DNA of 64,000 nucleotides from Zygnema cylindricum. Lineage: Eukaryota; Streptophyta; Zygnematophyceae; Zygnematales; Zygnemataceae. The notes beneath the pieces were generated by a model. The model searched no databases and was not told the DNA's origin. It saw nothing but the letters and a program-made list of their open reading frames with translations. The translations under genes and the position numbers were made by a program. The DNA is taken from contig JBBHKE010002847.1 in NCBI GenBank assembly GCA_037447655.1, positions 51,206-115,205 on the forward strand, read 5' to 3'. How positions within the stretch are numbered: position 1 is the first letter of the stretch; every line of letters starts with the position of its first letter. Shown here in pieces: positions 33,404 to 43,780 of the stretch.

Positions 33404-34455
33404 CACTCAAATGTGACGGGTAAGTTACCTTATTATTCACTTGTCTTTCTTGAGGTATTTTGCTGCTTTCTCCTCCCTCCTTCAAAATATGATGCTGAAA
33501 TGGAGGGTAATCTCGGATTTCTCCGAATTCATTCATCTTCTCCAATATCCGTGGAGTCCATCTCCGATAGTTCATCGTCCATTTCTGGTCTTTTCTCGTC
33601 CTCTTCCTAGGTTAGGATTGGAAACTGTGGCTCCAAAAGAGAGTCATTCTCGGTCAAATTTTTCCCTTCATTTGGAAAGTCTGGCCGAACCGAAGTTTTG
33701 TTAAAAGAATCTGAATCTAACTCACATTCGGATTCAATTCTAATTCTGACCGTTTAGTATATTTGAAGGGATCTACTGATTTTCCTTCATCCATAACTAC
33801 TAAGTGTTTCACTAGGATGATATCTTCTTTCCCGAGATCATAAACACTATATCCCTTTACATTTTCATCATATCCTAGTAAGTACCCTGGCTTTTCTCTT
33901 GCATCTAACTTCCAATCAGATTTTTCAGCACTTAGACTAAAAACTTGACTTCCGAACACCTTTAAGTGTGAGATATCTGGTTTTTTCCCCGTCCATCTTT
34001 CATAGGGTGTTTGCTGAGATGATGACTTTATTCTTAAGATAATTAGCACAGCTCGTAGCTTCTGCCTAGAAGGGTTTTCTTATCTTTTTATCTGATAGCA
34101 TGCTACGGGCACTATCACCTAATGTCCGATTTAATCTCTCGGCTACACCGTTTTGTTTCGGATTCTTTGTGACAGTCTTTTGATGGTGAACCCCTTCCTC
34201 TTTCAAAAAATCCTCAAACTAATTAGAAGTGTGTTCCCCTCTATTATCACTCCTCACTCTCTTTATAGGGGTCTCATGGAGCTTCTCATTCCATGTTTTA
34301 TACTCTTTAAAATAAGTTGGGGATTCAGATTTATTTTTCAAGAAATAGACTCTGGAGTATCCAAACCATTCATCAATAATAATAAGCATAAATATCTTCC
34401 CTCCAACAAATGGCACTTTGGCGCGTCCCCATATGTCAGTATGAACAAGATCTAG
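33404..34455 (-). pseudogene. E integrase and linker
   Basis: Pieces of the integrase core (34416-34219: DEWFGYSRVYFLKNKSES, RSDNRGEHTSN), the C-terminal part (34049-33717: QQTPYERWTGKKPDISHLKVF, GYLLGYDENVKGYSVYDL) and the linker (33575-33404). Frameshifts and stops separate them. Confidence 0.88.
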
Positions 34456-35150
34456 AACTTTTTCTCCTTTATAGGTTGCGGTTTTTGGGAAAGGTAATCT
34501 GTGGGTCTTACCTTGAGCACATCTACTAGAATCATCCTAGGTCTCATTATCCCCAAACTGTATTCCCTCAACCATTCCCATCTTCTTCATTAATTTTAGT
34601 CTTTCTAGATGCACAATCGTTTATACCAAATCATCAAGTCACTTACACCGGCATAGTAAACTCTCGTCTTTCCATAACTCAAATTCAACCTTTTCCTTGG
34701 CTACCTTTTTCAGTTGTGAAGTATACTTCATCCTCATAGCTAGCATCAAAGACTCGTTTCTTGGTGCTACTCTCAAAACCCTTTTCATCTAAAACTGAGG
34801 TAGAGATAAGATTTTTGTTCAGCGGTGGAATAAAAATGACATCGGAGAAAGTGACTAGGGATGTCTTACCTTCAACTAAGACATTCAAATCCACAAATCC
34901 CACTAAACTAGTGGTTACTACTCTCCCATCCCCATACTCTATCTCTATAATAGGGATCTTTCTCATTTTAGTAAAGATCTCTTTATCTCTATACATATGC
35001 ATAGAGGCAACTGAATCGATAATCCAACCTTCTTCGCGAGCTTCTTTCACTATGCCGAATGCATACTTCTGCTTCCTTAGAATCTCCAGCTCGGTTTTCA
35101 CCTCCAACTCTTCGTTGAAGAGGAGTTCTCCATCATCCTCATCGCAATCC
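34456..35150 (-). pseudogene. E protease and pre-integrase
   Basis: The frame 35107-34685 shows WIIDSVASMHMY (active-site DSGA reads DSVA), VEIEYGD-like IIEIEYGDGRVVTTSLV and IPPLNKNLISTSVL. The HHCC pre-integrase downstream (34680-34500) is out of frame. Confidence 0.85.
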
Positions 35151-36187
35151 TCTACGATTACTTATGTTGCCACAAGCGCATTCTTCTTATCCTCAGGTGA
35201 TCCACTGATCTTCCCCTCCTTAAGTCTCATCTCCGTCAATTTAGTACACTCTGCCATGGAATGTCCCGGCTTCTTACAAAAATGACAAAGCCCCTTAAGA
35301 GAACTAGATCCGGATCCATCCGATTGGTTATCTCTCCCTCCACCAAAGTGTCCATAAGGTTTATTTGAATCCTGATTCTTCCAGTTCCAACGGCCAAGGC
35401 TTGAACACTCTTTCCTCTTCTCCGAATCTCAATGGTGCTTTCTTGAACCAAAATCATTCCAACAACGGAACTCCAAATCCATCGATGATATGGCAAATCT
35501 TGAACTTTCTTAACGATGTTCTCATAATCATAGGGCATTTTCATTAGCGAAGTATTCACCTTTTTTTTCTCGATTTCCTGTTTTCCAGCACTCTTTACTC
35601 CATAAATAATCCAGACAAGTGATTGCAAAAGTCAAGCATCTTTCCTCCTTTGTAAACATATGCTTGCACCTTTTGATCTGCGTGTTTCTCTTGCTGAATC
35701 ATACCACTCTTGTAAATATTTACAAGAGCCTCCCACAAATCGGCCGCCTTGTCCACATTTAAGTGAGGAATAACAATTGTTTAAGTAAGATGCCGGAGAA
35801 TAAAATGTGTTGCCACTATGTTGTTGAAATCTTAGATTTTTGTATCATTGGCCTTTGTCTTAGGAGAAGCCCCAACAGGAAAAGATCTAGTAATTATGAG
35901 TGCAATAGGCGTGAGTTTCTCTTTTCTTTTCTCATTCCTTTTGTCCAAAACGATGCTTTCTCCATCATCATCTATTTCCTCTGTCTCCAAAGATCCACTT
36001 GAGAATCTAGCTCATCGAAAGCCAAGTGGAACTCTTTCCATCCATATTTGCAGATGACTACCTCACACGACCACTCTAATTACCCCATAGACATTTTTCA
36101 AAGAGAGCACCTCTCATCATAGATTCATAGTATATGAACCCCGATCCATTGAAAATGGGCACCCTAGAGGGTGGGCCCATAACGTGT
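35151..36187 (-). pseudogene. E gag and zinc knuckle
   Basis: Gag would begin in the 5' LTR (MEVTQ then a stop) and pass through the PBS as VMGPPSRVPIF. Fragments of the capsid region occur at 36100-35640, and 35628-35236 continues it with VQDLPYHRWIWSSVVGMIL. The CCHC knuckle (CHFCKKPGHSMAEC) lies near 35250-35295. Frame shifts are frequent. Confidence 0.8.
36170..36184 (-). promoter_or_regulatory. E primer-binding site
   Basis: Reads CGTTATGGGCCCACC on the minus strand directly after the LTR: the half initiator-tRNA site with one mismatch at the first base. Confidence 0.8.
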
Positions 36188-37121
36188 TACTGTGTGACCT
36201 CCATTGGCCCACAGAGTATGTGACCTCCATTGGCCCACAAAGTATCCAGCTTATATGAAGCCTCTAGCATAGAATTAGCCCTTCTGACTTTCAGACAAAA
36301 TATAAGCCACCTTGTCAGGGAAGAGTTTTGACCAACTTTGCCCTTGCGAAGGCTGACTTCTCTCAGTTAGACGCAAATAGAATCTATAAATTTGCTCTTT
36401 TGAGCAGTAAGTTATGGATGGCCAAAGATGGCCTATTTATACAAAAGGTCACTTGGAGAGAGGTGCCTCAAAAAATTACTAAGACCCTGAACCACTACTC
36501 ACCATTAACTACTACTAAACCTTAGACCAATAAGAAAACTCTACAGTATAAAAGGTACAATGGCATGTGTACTTTTTGTACGACCATTGTATGACATGGC
36601 CTTCTGGTTCACGCATGTCATCTCGGGAGCCATGGTTCCTCCTCCTGTATTCTTCGGTGTCCAATAATATACTACCACGAGGCAGTGCATGACGTTGTCA
36701 CCGATAGCGGCCAAAAGTCCATTGCGGGGTGGCGGCTTCACTGACGACCGTTCGACTAAGGCATTTTAAACTGTTTGATTGACGTCGGTGCATTTTATCC
36801 AATTTACATGTATCTCTTGTTTGTTCCTTTTGTTAAATGAATTAATCGCCGCTTTAATATTTAAATAGTTATCACGCCCCATATATGTAACCATTCTTTT
36901 ACGACTTATTGGTTAAGGCGGACGGCTATTTGACCAGCCGTGACACTTAGTGACGAGGATCAAATTCTGGTCTAGTCACATATCCTTTTTGTCAGAGGTC
37001 AGTGTGTTGTCTTTCTCCTTAGTTGCCTAAAGGCAGCCATGGCTGCTTAAGTCTCAATGACTACAACAAGTATATAGACTTAGAGTGGCGACTTAAACAA
37101 ACTAGATAATATATTTCAACA
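36185..37121 (-). repeat. E 5' LTR
   Basis: On the minus strand it runs from TGTTGAAATATATTATC (37121) to TACTGTGTGACC...AGTAACA (36185). Hairpin stem TAAGTCT/AGACTTA (37048-37054, 37076-37082) surrounds the conserved loop. AGCCATGGCT lies near 37035-37044, a GTAC cluster at ~36545-36590. A 26-base direct duplication occupies 36194-36245. Confidence 0.85.
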
Positions 37122-38085
37122 TTGGTTATATAGACACACACCCTATCTCGTATGAAACGAAATAAACTTTTTAGACGATAACAAAAAGGATTTGCGCATA
37201 AATATCGATCAGGTCTTTGCGTTCATTGTGTCCACTACCAAAATTCAACACTTGTAAGGTGACCAACCGAAACAATGTGTTGGACTGGACGCACGGTTCC
37301 ATGCAACACTTAGAACCGAACGAAACGTAAGTCTAACAACCTGGCCGCACCAGACGGAAAAGGGTTGGTGCGAATAGATGCGCTAACATAGCAAACCCAA
37401 TTAAAATGTAGATTTGCCAAACCTCCACTTCCACAATGTTTCCAACAATATTTACCTTTTTTTTCAATTTTATTATGAACAACTTGCAAAATTAGAAAGG
37501 CTATTATTTCTTGGTCACCAGTCAGCATCCAGTTCAATTTTTGCTAAGCTATCGAACTTCCACATGAAAACTGAAAATCTGTAACACATTGTTTTACCCT
37601 TAATGGAGAAATTACATTAAAAAAAATTGCCCTAATGTTGAGGGTAAATCGTACATTTTGGGTGAATCGCAGGTAAAATTTGGCAAAAAACTGTACGAAC
37701 ATGTACGATTTACTCTCATAGCGAGGGTAAAATAATATAATCTGTCCTAGTAATCCGCCTTAAATCCTCTTTATCTTGTCGTTGATAAACTACAAATACC
37801 CCACAAAACTCCAAAAAACAAAGCAAGCAAAGGCGCCAAAGCCGGAAATGTTTTGTCGTTTATTTCAAATTGTAAAGTACAAACCGTACAAAATTATAAG
37901 GAGCTTTGAATACAATCCACTTCAATGTGAAATCAACTCCCAAAATAAAAATCTTCGTACGACGAAAAAATAACTCACGCTAGTTAAACTGAATGCTTTG
38001 CCCGAAACGGCAACAGAAACGACATAAATAAAACTAAGTAACAGAGACGACAGTACAAAAATGACAAATATAGACACTACATGCG
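37122..38085. other. Unclassified DNA with a small hairpin
   Basis: No coding sequence recognised. Inverted repeats of 17 bases (37640-37656 and 37701-37717, 16 of 17 matching) sit inside a region bounded by TTTTACCCT and AGGGTAAAA, possibly a tiny foldback element. Confidence 0.45.
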
Positions 38086-38389
38086 ATAGTTCAAAAGTAG
38101 GCGTTTTTATGGTAGGCCTTTGGTCGGCGCCTTTATCGTAAGTTGTGTTATGGGCTTTTCATGTGATCTTCTTAGATCGCTACTTTGATCAGCGACCGTC
38201 CAATCGTCCGAATCTGACAGTGTAAATAATTTTTTTTGGTCTGAATGTTTTAATTGGTCCAATTTTTGGTCCAAATGTTTTAATTGGTCCGAATAGGTCC
38301 GAATACAATATGGGTCTTAAGGTCATATTGTATGTTTTGTATACAATAAGCATATTGTAGGGGCCTACTTTCACCTACTTTTGAACTAT
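38086..38389 (-). mobile_element. MITE-R copy 2
   Basis: 304 bases, ends ATAGTTCAAAAGTAGG and CCTACTTTTGAACTAT, homologous in inverted orientation to 14573-14874. Non-coding. Confidence 0.87.
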
Positions 38390-38407
38390 GGTGTTCATGT
38401 TTTTTTT

Positions 38408-38553
38408 GCCACTTAAAACATCGTTTCTCCGTACATACGTGTCGGATTAAGGATCCGACGATTGTGATTGAAAGGCGAGATTGTTACCTTCCGATTGGCG
38501 TTCTCCATACAATAATCGGACAAGTGTGCATGGAAAAATATGTTTTAAGTGGC
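38408..38553. mobile_element. Small foldback element
   Basis: Perfect 14-base inverted ends GCCACTTAAAACAT / ATGTTTTAAGTGGC, with weaker complementarity continuing inwards for ~20 bases. Total 146 bases. Probably a MITE-like palindrome; no second copy in the window. Confidence 0.55.
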
Positions 38554-38806
38554 GAACAAATTGTTAACACTAATAGCGATACACGGTGTACAACATTCAT
38601 AATTCTTTCCAGAAGCCCCGGCTCCATTCACTTTGTTTTTCTTTTGACGCTCAGTTTTACACAACCTACAATTGAGAAGACTACACTGCCCATCATTACT
38701 ACTTCAAGAAAAAATCGCGTGGGCTATAATTTAGTGTTTATAACGCGATTTTGCGTACCAGTGTCAAACTGATTAAAAAAAACATTAATTCCAATTTAGG
38801 CACTTA

Positions 38807-39554
38807 GGGTGAAGTTCCATTAGGACATTCTGTTATTAAACAGCCAACATTATAGAATGCTACAATTTGAAAAAAGTTAAATTACACAGAGTCTGTAATC
38901 CACGTGTTAGCAGAACAGTGGTGCCACGTAACTTCAGATCTGATATTAAAAATCGTTAATGATTTTCACACCAACCAAAAATTTCCATTTGCGTACCATG
39001 TAAGTGCGTATCAGGTCATCGTGCAACACAACTTTTGTACTCTTTGCAAACGCCTTGTCAAGTACCACCTCATTTTTGTAGGGTTCCTGTTTTTACGCGT
39101 GACGAATTGTTTTTACGCGTAACGAATGAGCGCTGCAATAAATAGTGTGACGAATAGGCACTAACAAAAATAGCGTGACAAAATGCGTTACGAGATTTCG
39201 TTTGTATTTTCTGTTGGATTTTTGAATGCGTATATTGTGTGCGAATTTTTTTGATTTCTGTTGGTTGCCATTTTGACAAGTATGCTCAATATCCAACGTG
39301 TCGCGGCTCAAAATTTTCTGTAATTGGTGATTTACCTCGCGAGGTACATCATCAATTACAAAAAAAATCGAAGCGAATGCTTCGCGAAAAAAATATCCAA
39401 CGGTCATTGTTAACTCCCGGACTTTTGGAGAATATTGGCAAGATTCTCTGTAATGTTGTTTTCCGGATAAAAACAAAATAAAAGGTACCGCGTAGTACGG
39501 AGAGGTCCGAATTTCTATAAACAACCTCACTTTTCGTCTAATGGAACTTCACCC
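38807..39554 (+). mobile_element. TIR element K3
   Basis: 748 bases with ends GGGTGAAGTTCCATTAG and CTAATGGAACTTCACCC, flanked by TTA (38804-38806) and TAA (39555-39557). It contains a hairpin-forming CCTCGCGAGG block at 39334-39343. Most complete K copy in the window; non-coding. Confidence 0.87.
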
Positions 39555-39557
39555 TAA

Positions 39558-40233
39558 GGGTGAAGTTTCATCATTCGTTTCTGTAATTGTACGGCAAGGC
39601 AAACTTTACAGAGCGGGTCGATTGGGTCGATGTTCCATCACGTAGAGTCTGTAAGCCACGTGTTCTAAATTGAATGGCGCCACGCAAGCTACGATCCGAT
39701 ATTGAATATCTTTCATATTTTTAGCACCGACAAACTTAACTTCAAATCTTGACTTGGGTACCATGTACTTGCGTACGAAGTAATCATACAACAAAACTTT
39801 TAAACTTTTTGCAGACGCCAGTCTGTACGCCAACTCAATTTTTTGGGGTTTCAGTTTTCGAACAAAACGAAAGTTCTTTGAGAGAAATAGTGTGACGAAC
39901 AATAGTTACCGAAAATAGGGTGACGAGGGAATGTTATGAAATTTCGTTTTTATTTTCGGTTGTATTTTGGAAAGCGCGTGTCATGTGCAAATTTTAAGAT
40001 TTTTCATTGGTTTTCCATCATGACACGTAGCTTAATCTTCCAGCGTGTCACGGTTTTTTTTTCTGTATCAACCCACCTCCACAAGGTGGGTTTACAGTTA
40101 AAGAAAAAAATGAAGCAAACTCGTCACAGATGAACATCCGACTGCCAGTATTACCTCCAAGACCTTCAAAGAGTATCGGCGAGATTCTCTGTAATGTTGT
40201 TTTTCGAATAAAAACAAAATAGGCGGTACGATT
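39558..40233 (+). mobile_element. TIR element K4, truncated
   Basis: Begins GGGTGAAGTTTCATCA right after the TAA that ends K3. It follows K1 closely (GATTGGGTCGATGTTCCATCACG in K4, similar in K1). It is interrupted at 40233 by a Cop1-type LTR fragment and does not resume. Confidence 0.8.
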
Positions 40234-40548
40234 TGTTTTTTTTTGGAAAGCTTTCAGTCTCAGAGCAGCGCAGCTGCTTTATAGACAAAGCAGCGCAGCT
40301 GCTATACAGACAGAGCAGCGCAACTGCTATACAACAGAGCAGCGCAGCTGCTATACAGCAGAGCAGCTGCTATACAGCAGAGCAGCGCAGCAGCAGAGCA
40401 GCGCAGCAGCGAAGCTACAACACAGACAGGACAAGGCAACCACGATTATATTTGATATGGTCCGTACGGACAACGCAACGTCTGATATTCTTAATGTGAT
40501 TCTGTACTGGATAGAGCAACTGCGATAGATACGATTCTAGTCAAAGGC
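40234..40548 (+). repeat. Cop1-type LTR fragment with GCAGC tandem tract
   Basis: Starts TGTTTTTTTTTGGAAAG and the adjacent CAGTCTCAG, as at the Cop1 3' LTR start. 40258-40415 is an irregular tandem array of units like AGCAGCGCAGCTGCTATACAG. It ends near GATTCTAGTCAA. The rest of the LTR is missing. Confidence 0.75.
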
Positions 40549-41332
40549 GTCGTTGTTCAAATCGCGCGATTTTTTCCTTTTTTTCTGATTGAAATGTATA
40601 ATTCGTGACTGCCAAAAAAATCGCAAAAAAATCGCAATGTACTTTCTGTCCGGTAAACTGAAGGGACAATTTACGTAAAAAATAAAGCGTTTCCCGTAAG
40701 ATGTACGAATTTCTACGATAATGTACCGAATTTGACGAAAACATACGTTAGACCTGTGTAAACTGAACAGAAATTTCACGGAACATGTACATAATTTTTT
40801 CGAAAATGTACGCAACTTTTCGAAAAGAGACGTTGAAATGTCACACTATTTACGCGCGGTAAGTTTGAAAAATGTACGAACGTCTTGATTTTTTTTTTTT
40901 AAAGAAGCCGCCATAGAACACTTACAAACAGTGGTATATGTAAAATTCATTTTTGTTTACATGTACGGAATAGTACGGACGAAAATTCATTAACAATTTT
41001 TACAAATTTTTCAAAACTTTTAATGCGTGCGTTGCGTATAATTCGTCGCGATTAAATCGCTTGCACTAAACGGTGTGAACAACTATGAGTAAAAGATAGC
41101 AGTATTCTAAGGTAATTTTATGGAATTTTGTAGTTTGGATTGAGTATTCTTCTTTGTTACCGCGAAAGTGTACACTTAATGTTCGCACTATTTCCGGCGG
41201 CTAGAGCTATTTAAATTAGAAGACATTCATGTGAGTAATCGATTGGATGATCGGCGAGAACCTAGCCCACGGAGAAAAAACCTCATTTTGAGGACCATCA
41301 ACAAGTTTCCCGAACACTTTTTCGGGGTTGTA
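40549..41332. other. Unclassified AT-rich stretch
   Basis: Frequent GTACG and CGAAAA words but no coding potential or repeat boundary recognised. The last five bases (TTGTA) adjoin copia B. Confidence 0.35.
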
Positions 41333-42737
41333 TGTTGTCAATAGCCTATTTCAGCCATGGATTACTCACAGAAGACACCCACAGACTACCCCAAAACAGT
41401 TGTGTTTCAGACAGCACAGATATCTCCACAATAAGTAAAAGTAGTTCAAACTGCACCAGTATGCAGTATATAATGGACACTATAACCTCCCAAAGTTAAA
41501 ACCAGATACACAAAGGATTCCACAAGATAGGAGCTCCAGAGTTTCCTAAAAACAGCTGAAAGCTTACAAACCTAGCCAGGTAGACTCCTCACATTATTCT
41601 AAAGAAACAGCAAACAGAATGAAACTACAAACATATATTGTTTCTATATCATAGAACATCCACACAAAGTTTCATATCAAGATATCAATCAGAGTGATCA
41701 CACTGACAGGTCAAAGATGCAGAAAAACGGTCTGCCATTACTTTGATAAACTCAGCTGATACTAAAAATAAACTAGGTCCTACAATTTATAATCACAGAG
41801 TCATCTACTGATTCCTACACTATTCAAGGAACTACACGTGTAACTAAGTACTATACACTAATAAAGACACTGTATGTCAACTGTACTGGAAGTACGTCCA
41901 AAACCCTATTTATAACTTTTATCCTAATTTAATCTTGTAACACTAAATTTAATTCACTACAAACAAAAACCAGTTGTTTCAGATATATACAAATAGTGGC
42001 CGTACATAAATTGTGCCACTTGCTTAGTCAGCAATTGGGGAATCTGTCCAAATGACTGTAAGCGTCCGTACAAGTCAATTTTGAATTCACGGATCGTCTT
42101 AAGATTTAAATTAGATCTTCGTGGTGGACGACACGCGTCCAAGTCATTATCTGTGGTCCCATTTCAAATCGATGTTTAGTCAGCATGGTTCACATAAGTC
42201 CAGCCGACTGTTGTTGTGCGGTACGAAGCACCTGAGTGCGTACGGCGGGCTTCGTCACTTGTGGTCCCGCGCAAATCGCGTCCGTCGACACGATTCGAAT
42301 CAACGTTCCATACTTAATCCGTACAGTAAATTTACCTGATGTCCGGTCCAAACTTCGTCCGTCCGATTCTGCGAATCCGCTCGTTCGATATTTGACTAGT
42401 GTATGTGAGTGTCGGCGCCATTCTGATATACCTGCAAAATTCTCATATGCCGACGCGTGTCCTTGTAGAAGTACGATACACTCTTTTGTCCTTATACTAT
42501 TGTAACACTATTAGGGGTCAGTACTAAAGTGCGTATACCAAAAAATATTCTAAGTACTAATCCCTCTCTCACTGACCCATTTACTAAGTACTAAAGCTTT
42601 TATATCACAACACTCGCCTAAAGCTTTAGACTCAGTACTGCACTAAGTCTACAGAGCTGTCAATTGTAATTTAGATTCATACTGAAGTACGTAGTTTAGA
42701 AAATATTCTTAGGTTGGAAATTCCCTCTCACAACCTC

Positions 42738-43740
42738 TGAAATTCTGTGTCCTACATTAGACCACAGAATACATGAAGCCTCTAGATAGTATTTAACTAA
42801 CCCACTTCAAGCCACAACCACTGCTGTCAAGGAAGGCAAACTGACAATTTGACTGCACCCTTGTGCAGTATGGACTCCCCTGAGTCCGTAGCAAAAAGAA
42901 TAACCGACAACGGCCAACCAACCGATAAGTTATAAGCCAGCAAAAATGCCAATTTTATACAAAACTCTCTTAGAGAGAGGTGACTGCTTACCAAATTTCC
43001 TAAGTCCTAAACCCCTCTCACAGCCCCTATCTACTGAAGTACGAACCAATCATATGACTGTAAATTACAGAAAGGTACTACGGCCGATGTCTTTTCTGTA
43101 TGGCTTGTGTACGACAAGGCCACTGAGTGGACGCGTGTCACTTTTCAACTCGTCCGTACATTCATTGGAATTCCCCCGACCGAATGTCATCCTTCCACGC
43201 GGCGCCAAGTCATGCCACGTCTATAAAAGCCAAAGTGACCATTCCGCGATCTTGGCGATGATATATGCCGTCGGATTAAATCCAACATTAAATGTCAACC
43301 GTCTAAACATATGTCCGATTCATTTGTTTCGTGCGAAATAACGTCCACACTAAATTTTAACAAGTTGTATGTTCCTTCGTTCAAATTCCAGTTTATTGAT
43401 TTCAAAACCATACAATACTTTAAATAAATATCGAACCCTATATCTCTTAACGCATTTCTACGACAGACTGGTTAGAGCTAACGGCTACGCTGCACTTTGC
43501 CGGTCGGAGGTTCGAGTCTTGCCGGACTCAACCTCTTGTTGAGAGTGACTTAAGTCACTCTTTAGTCCTGCTTGCTGAGCAAGGACAGCCATGGCTCAAC
43601 CACCCTCTCTATCCCTCAGTGACTACAACAAGTATGGTGGGTAGAGAGAGGAGGTAGAGGCAGGTTGTCCGCCTTTTTCTTTTCCTTTTTGTACTGAACT
43701 ATTTCGACCTAGAAAATACCACATAAAAATAATTTCAACA
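42738..43740 (-). repeat. Solo C LTR in the B 3' LTR
   Basis: 1003 bases from TGTTGAAATTATTTTTATG (43740) to CACAGAATTTCA (42738). Flanked by a perfect 5-base duplication ACCTC (42733-42737 and 43741-43745). It contains the hairpin (arms 43605-43611 and 43642-43648), AGCCATGGCT (43587-43596), the tRNA-like block and a GTAC region. No internal region, so it formed by LTR-LTR recombination. Confidence 0.93.
43462..43529 (+). other. tRNA-like block in the C LTR
   Basis: On the strand opposite to the LTR it reads GACTGGTTAGAGCTAACGG (D-arm or A-box-like, 43467 onward) and GGTTCGAGTCT (B-box or T-arm, 43509-43519), spaced like a tRNA gene. The acceptor and anticodon stems do not fold well and no terminal T-run is evident. 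It is better read as tRNA-derived than as a functional tRNA. Confidence 0.65.
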
Positions 43741-43780
43741 ACCTCTACTACTAAACATCCAAAACTTTATAAAAACAACA

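Larger units (their letters stand above)
33404..37121 (-). mobile_element. Copia element E, 5' half only
   Basis: Minus-strand copia with 5' LTR (36185-37121), PBS, gag, protease and integrase up to the integrase-RT linker (ends EPQT at 33404). RT, RNase H and the 3' LTR are missing and Gyp2 begins at the break. No matching second half occurs elsewhere in the window. Confidence 0.88.
41333..43780 (-). repeat. B 3' LTR, split by a C LTR
   Basis: LTR sequence is 43780-43741 plus 42737-41333 (minus), about 1.45 kb in total. It starts TGTTGTTTTTATAAAG at 43780, next to the polypurine tract AAATTTAGGAGGAG, and ends GGCTATTGACAACA at 41333. The C LTR (42738-43740) sits between identical ACCTC repeats. 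Confidence 0.85.

Noticed and set aside
40258-40415. CRISPR-like array of GCAGCGCAGCTGC units
   Set aside because: Units are irregular, lack unique spacers, and belong to a retrotransposon LTR in a eukaryotic genome.
42600-42612. Polypurine tract and LTR boundary at CGAGTGT|TGTGAT for element B
   Set aside because: The true polypurine tract and LTR start are at 43780-43794; the C LTR with its ACCTC duplication explains the sequence between. The point at 42606 only marks where the truncated 5' LTR stops aligning.
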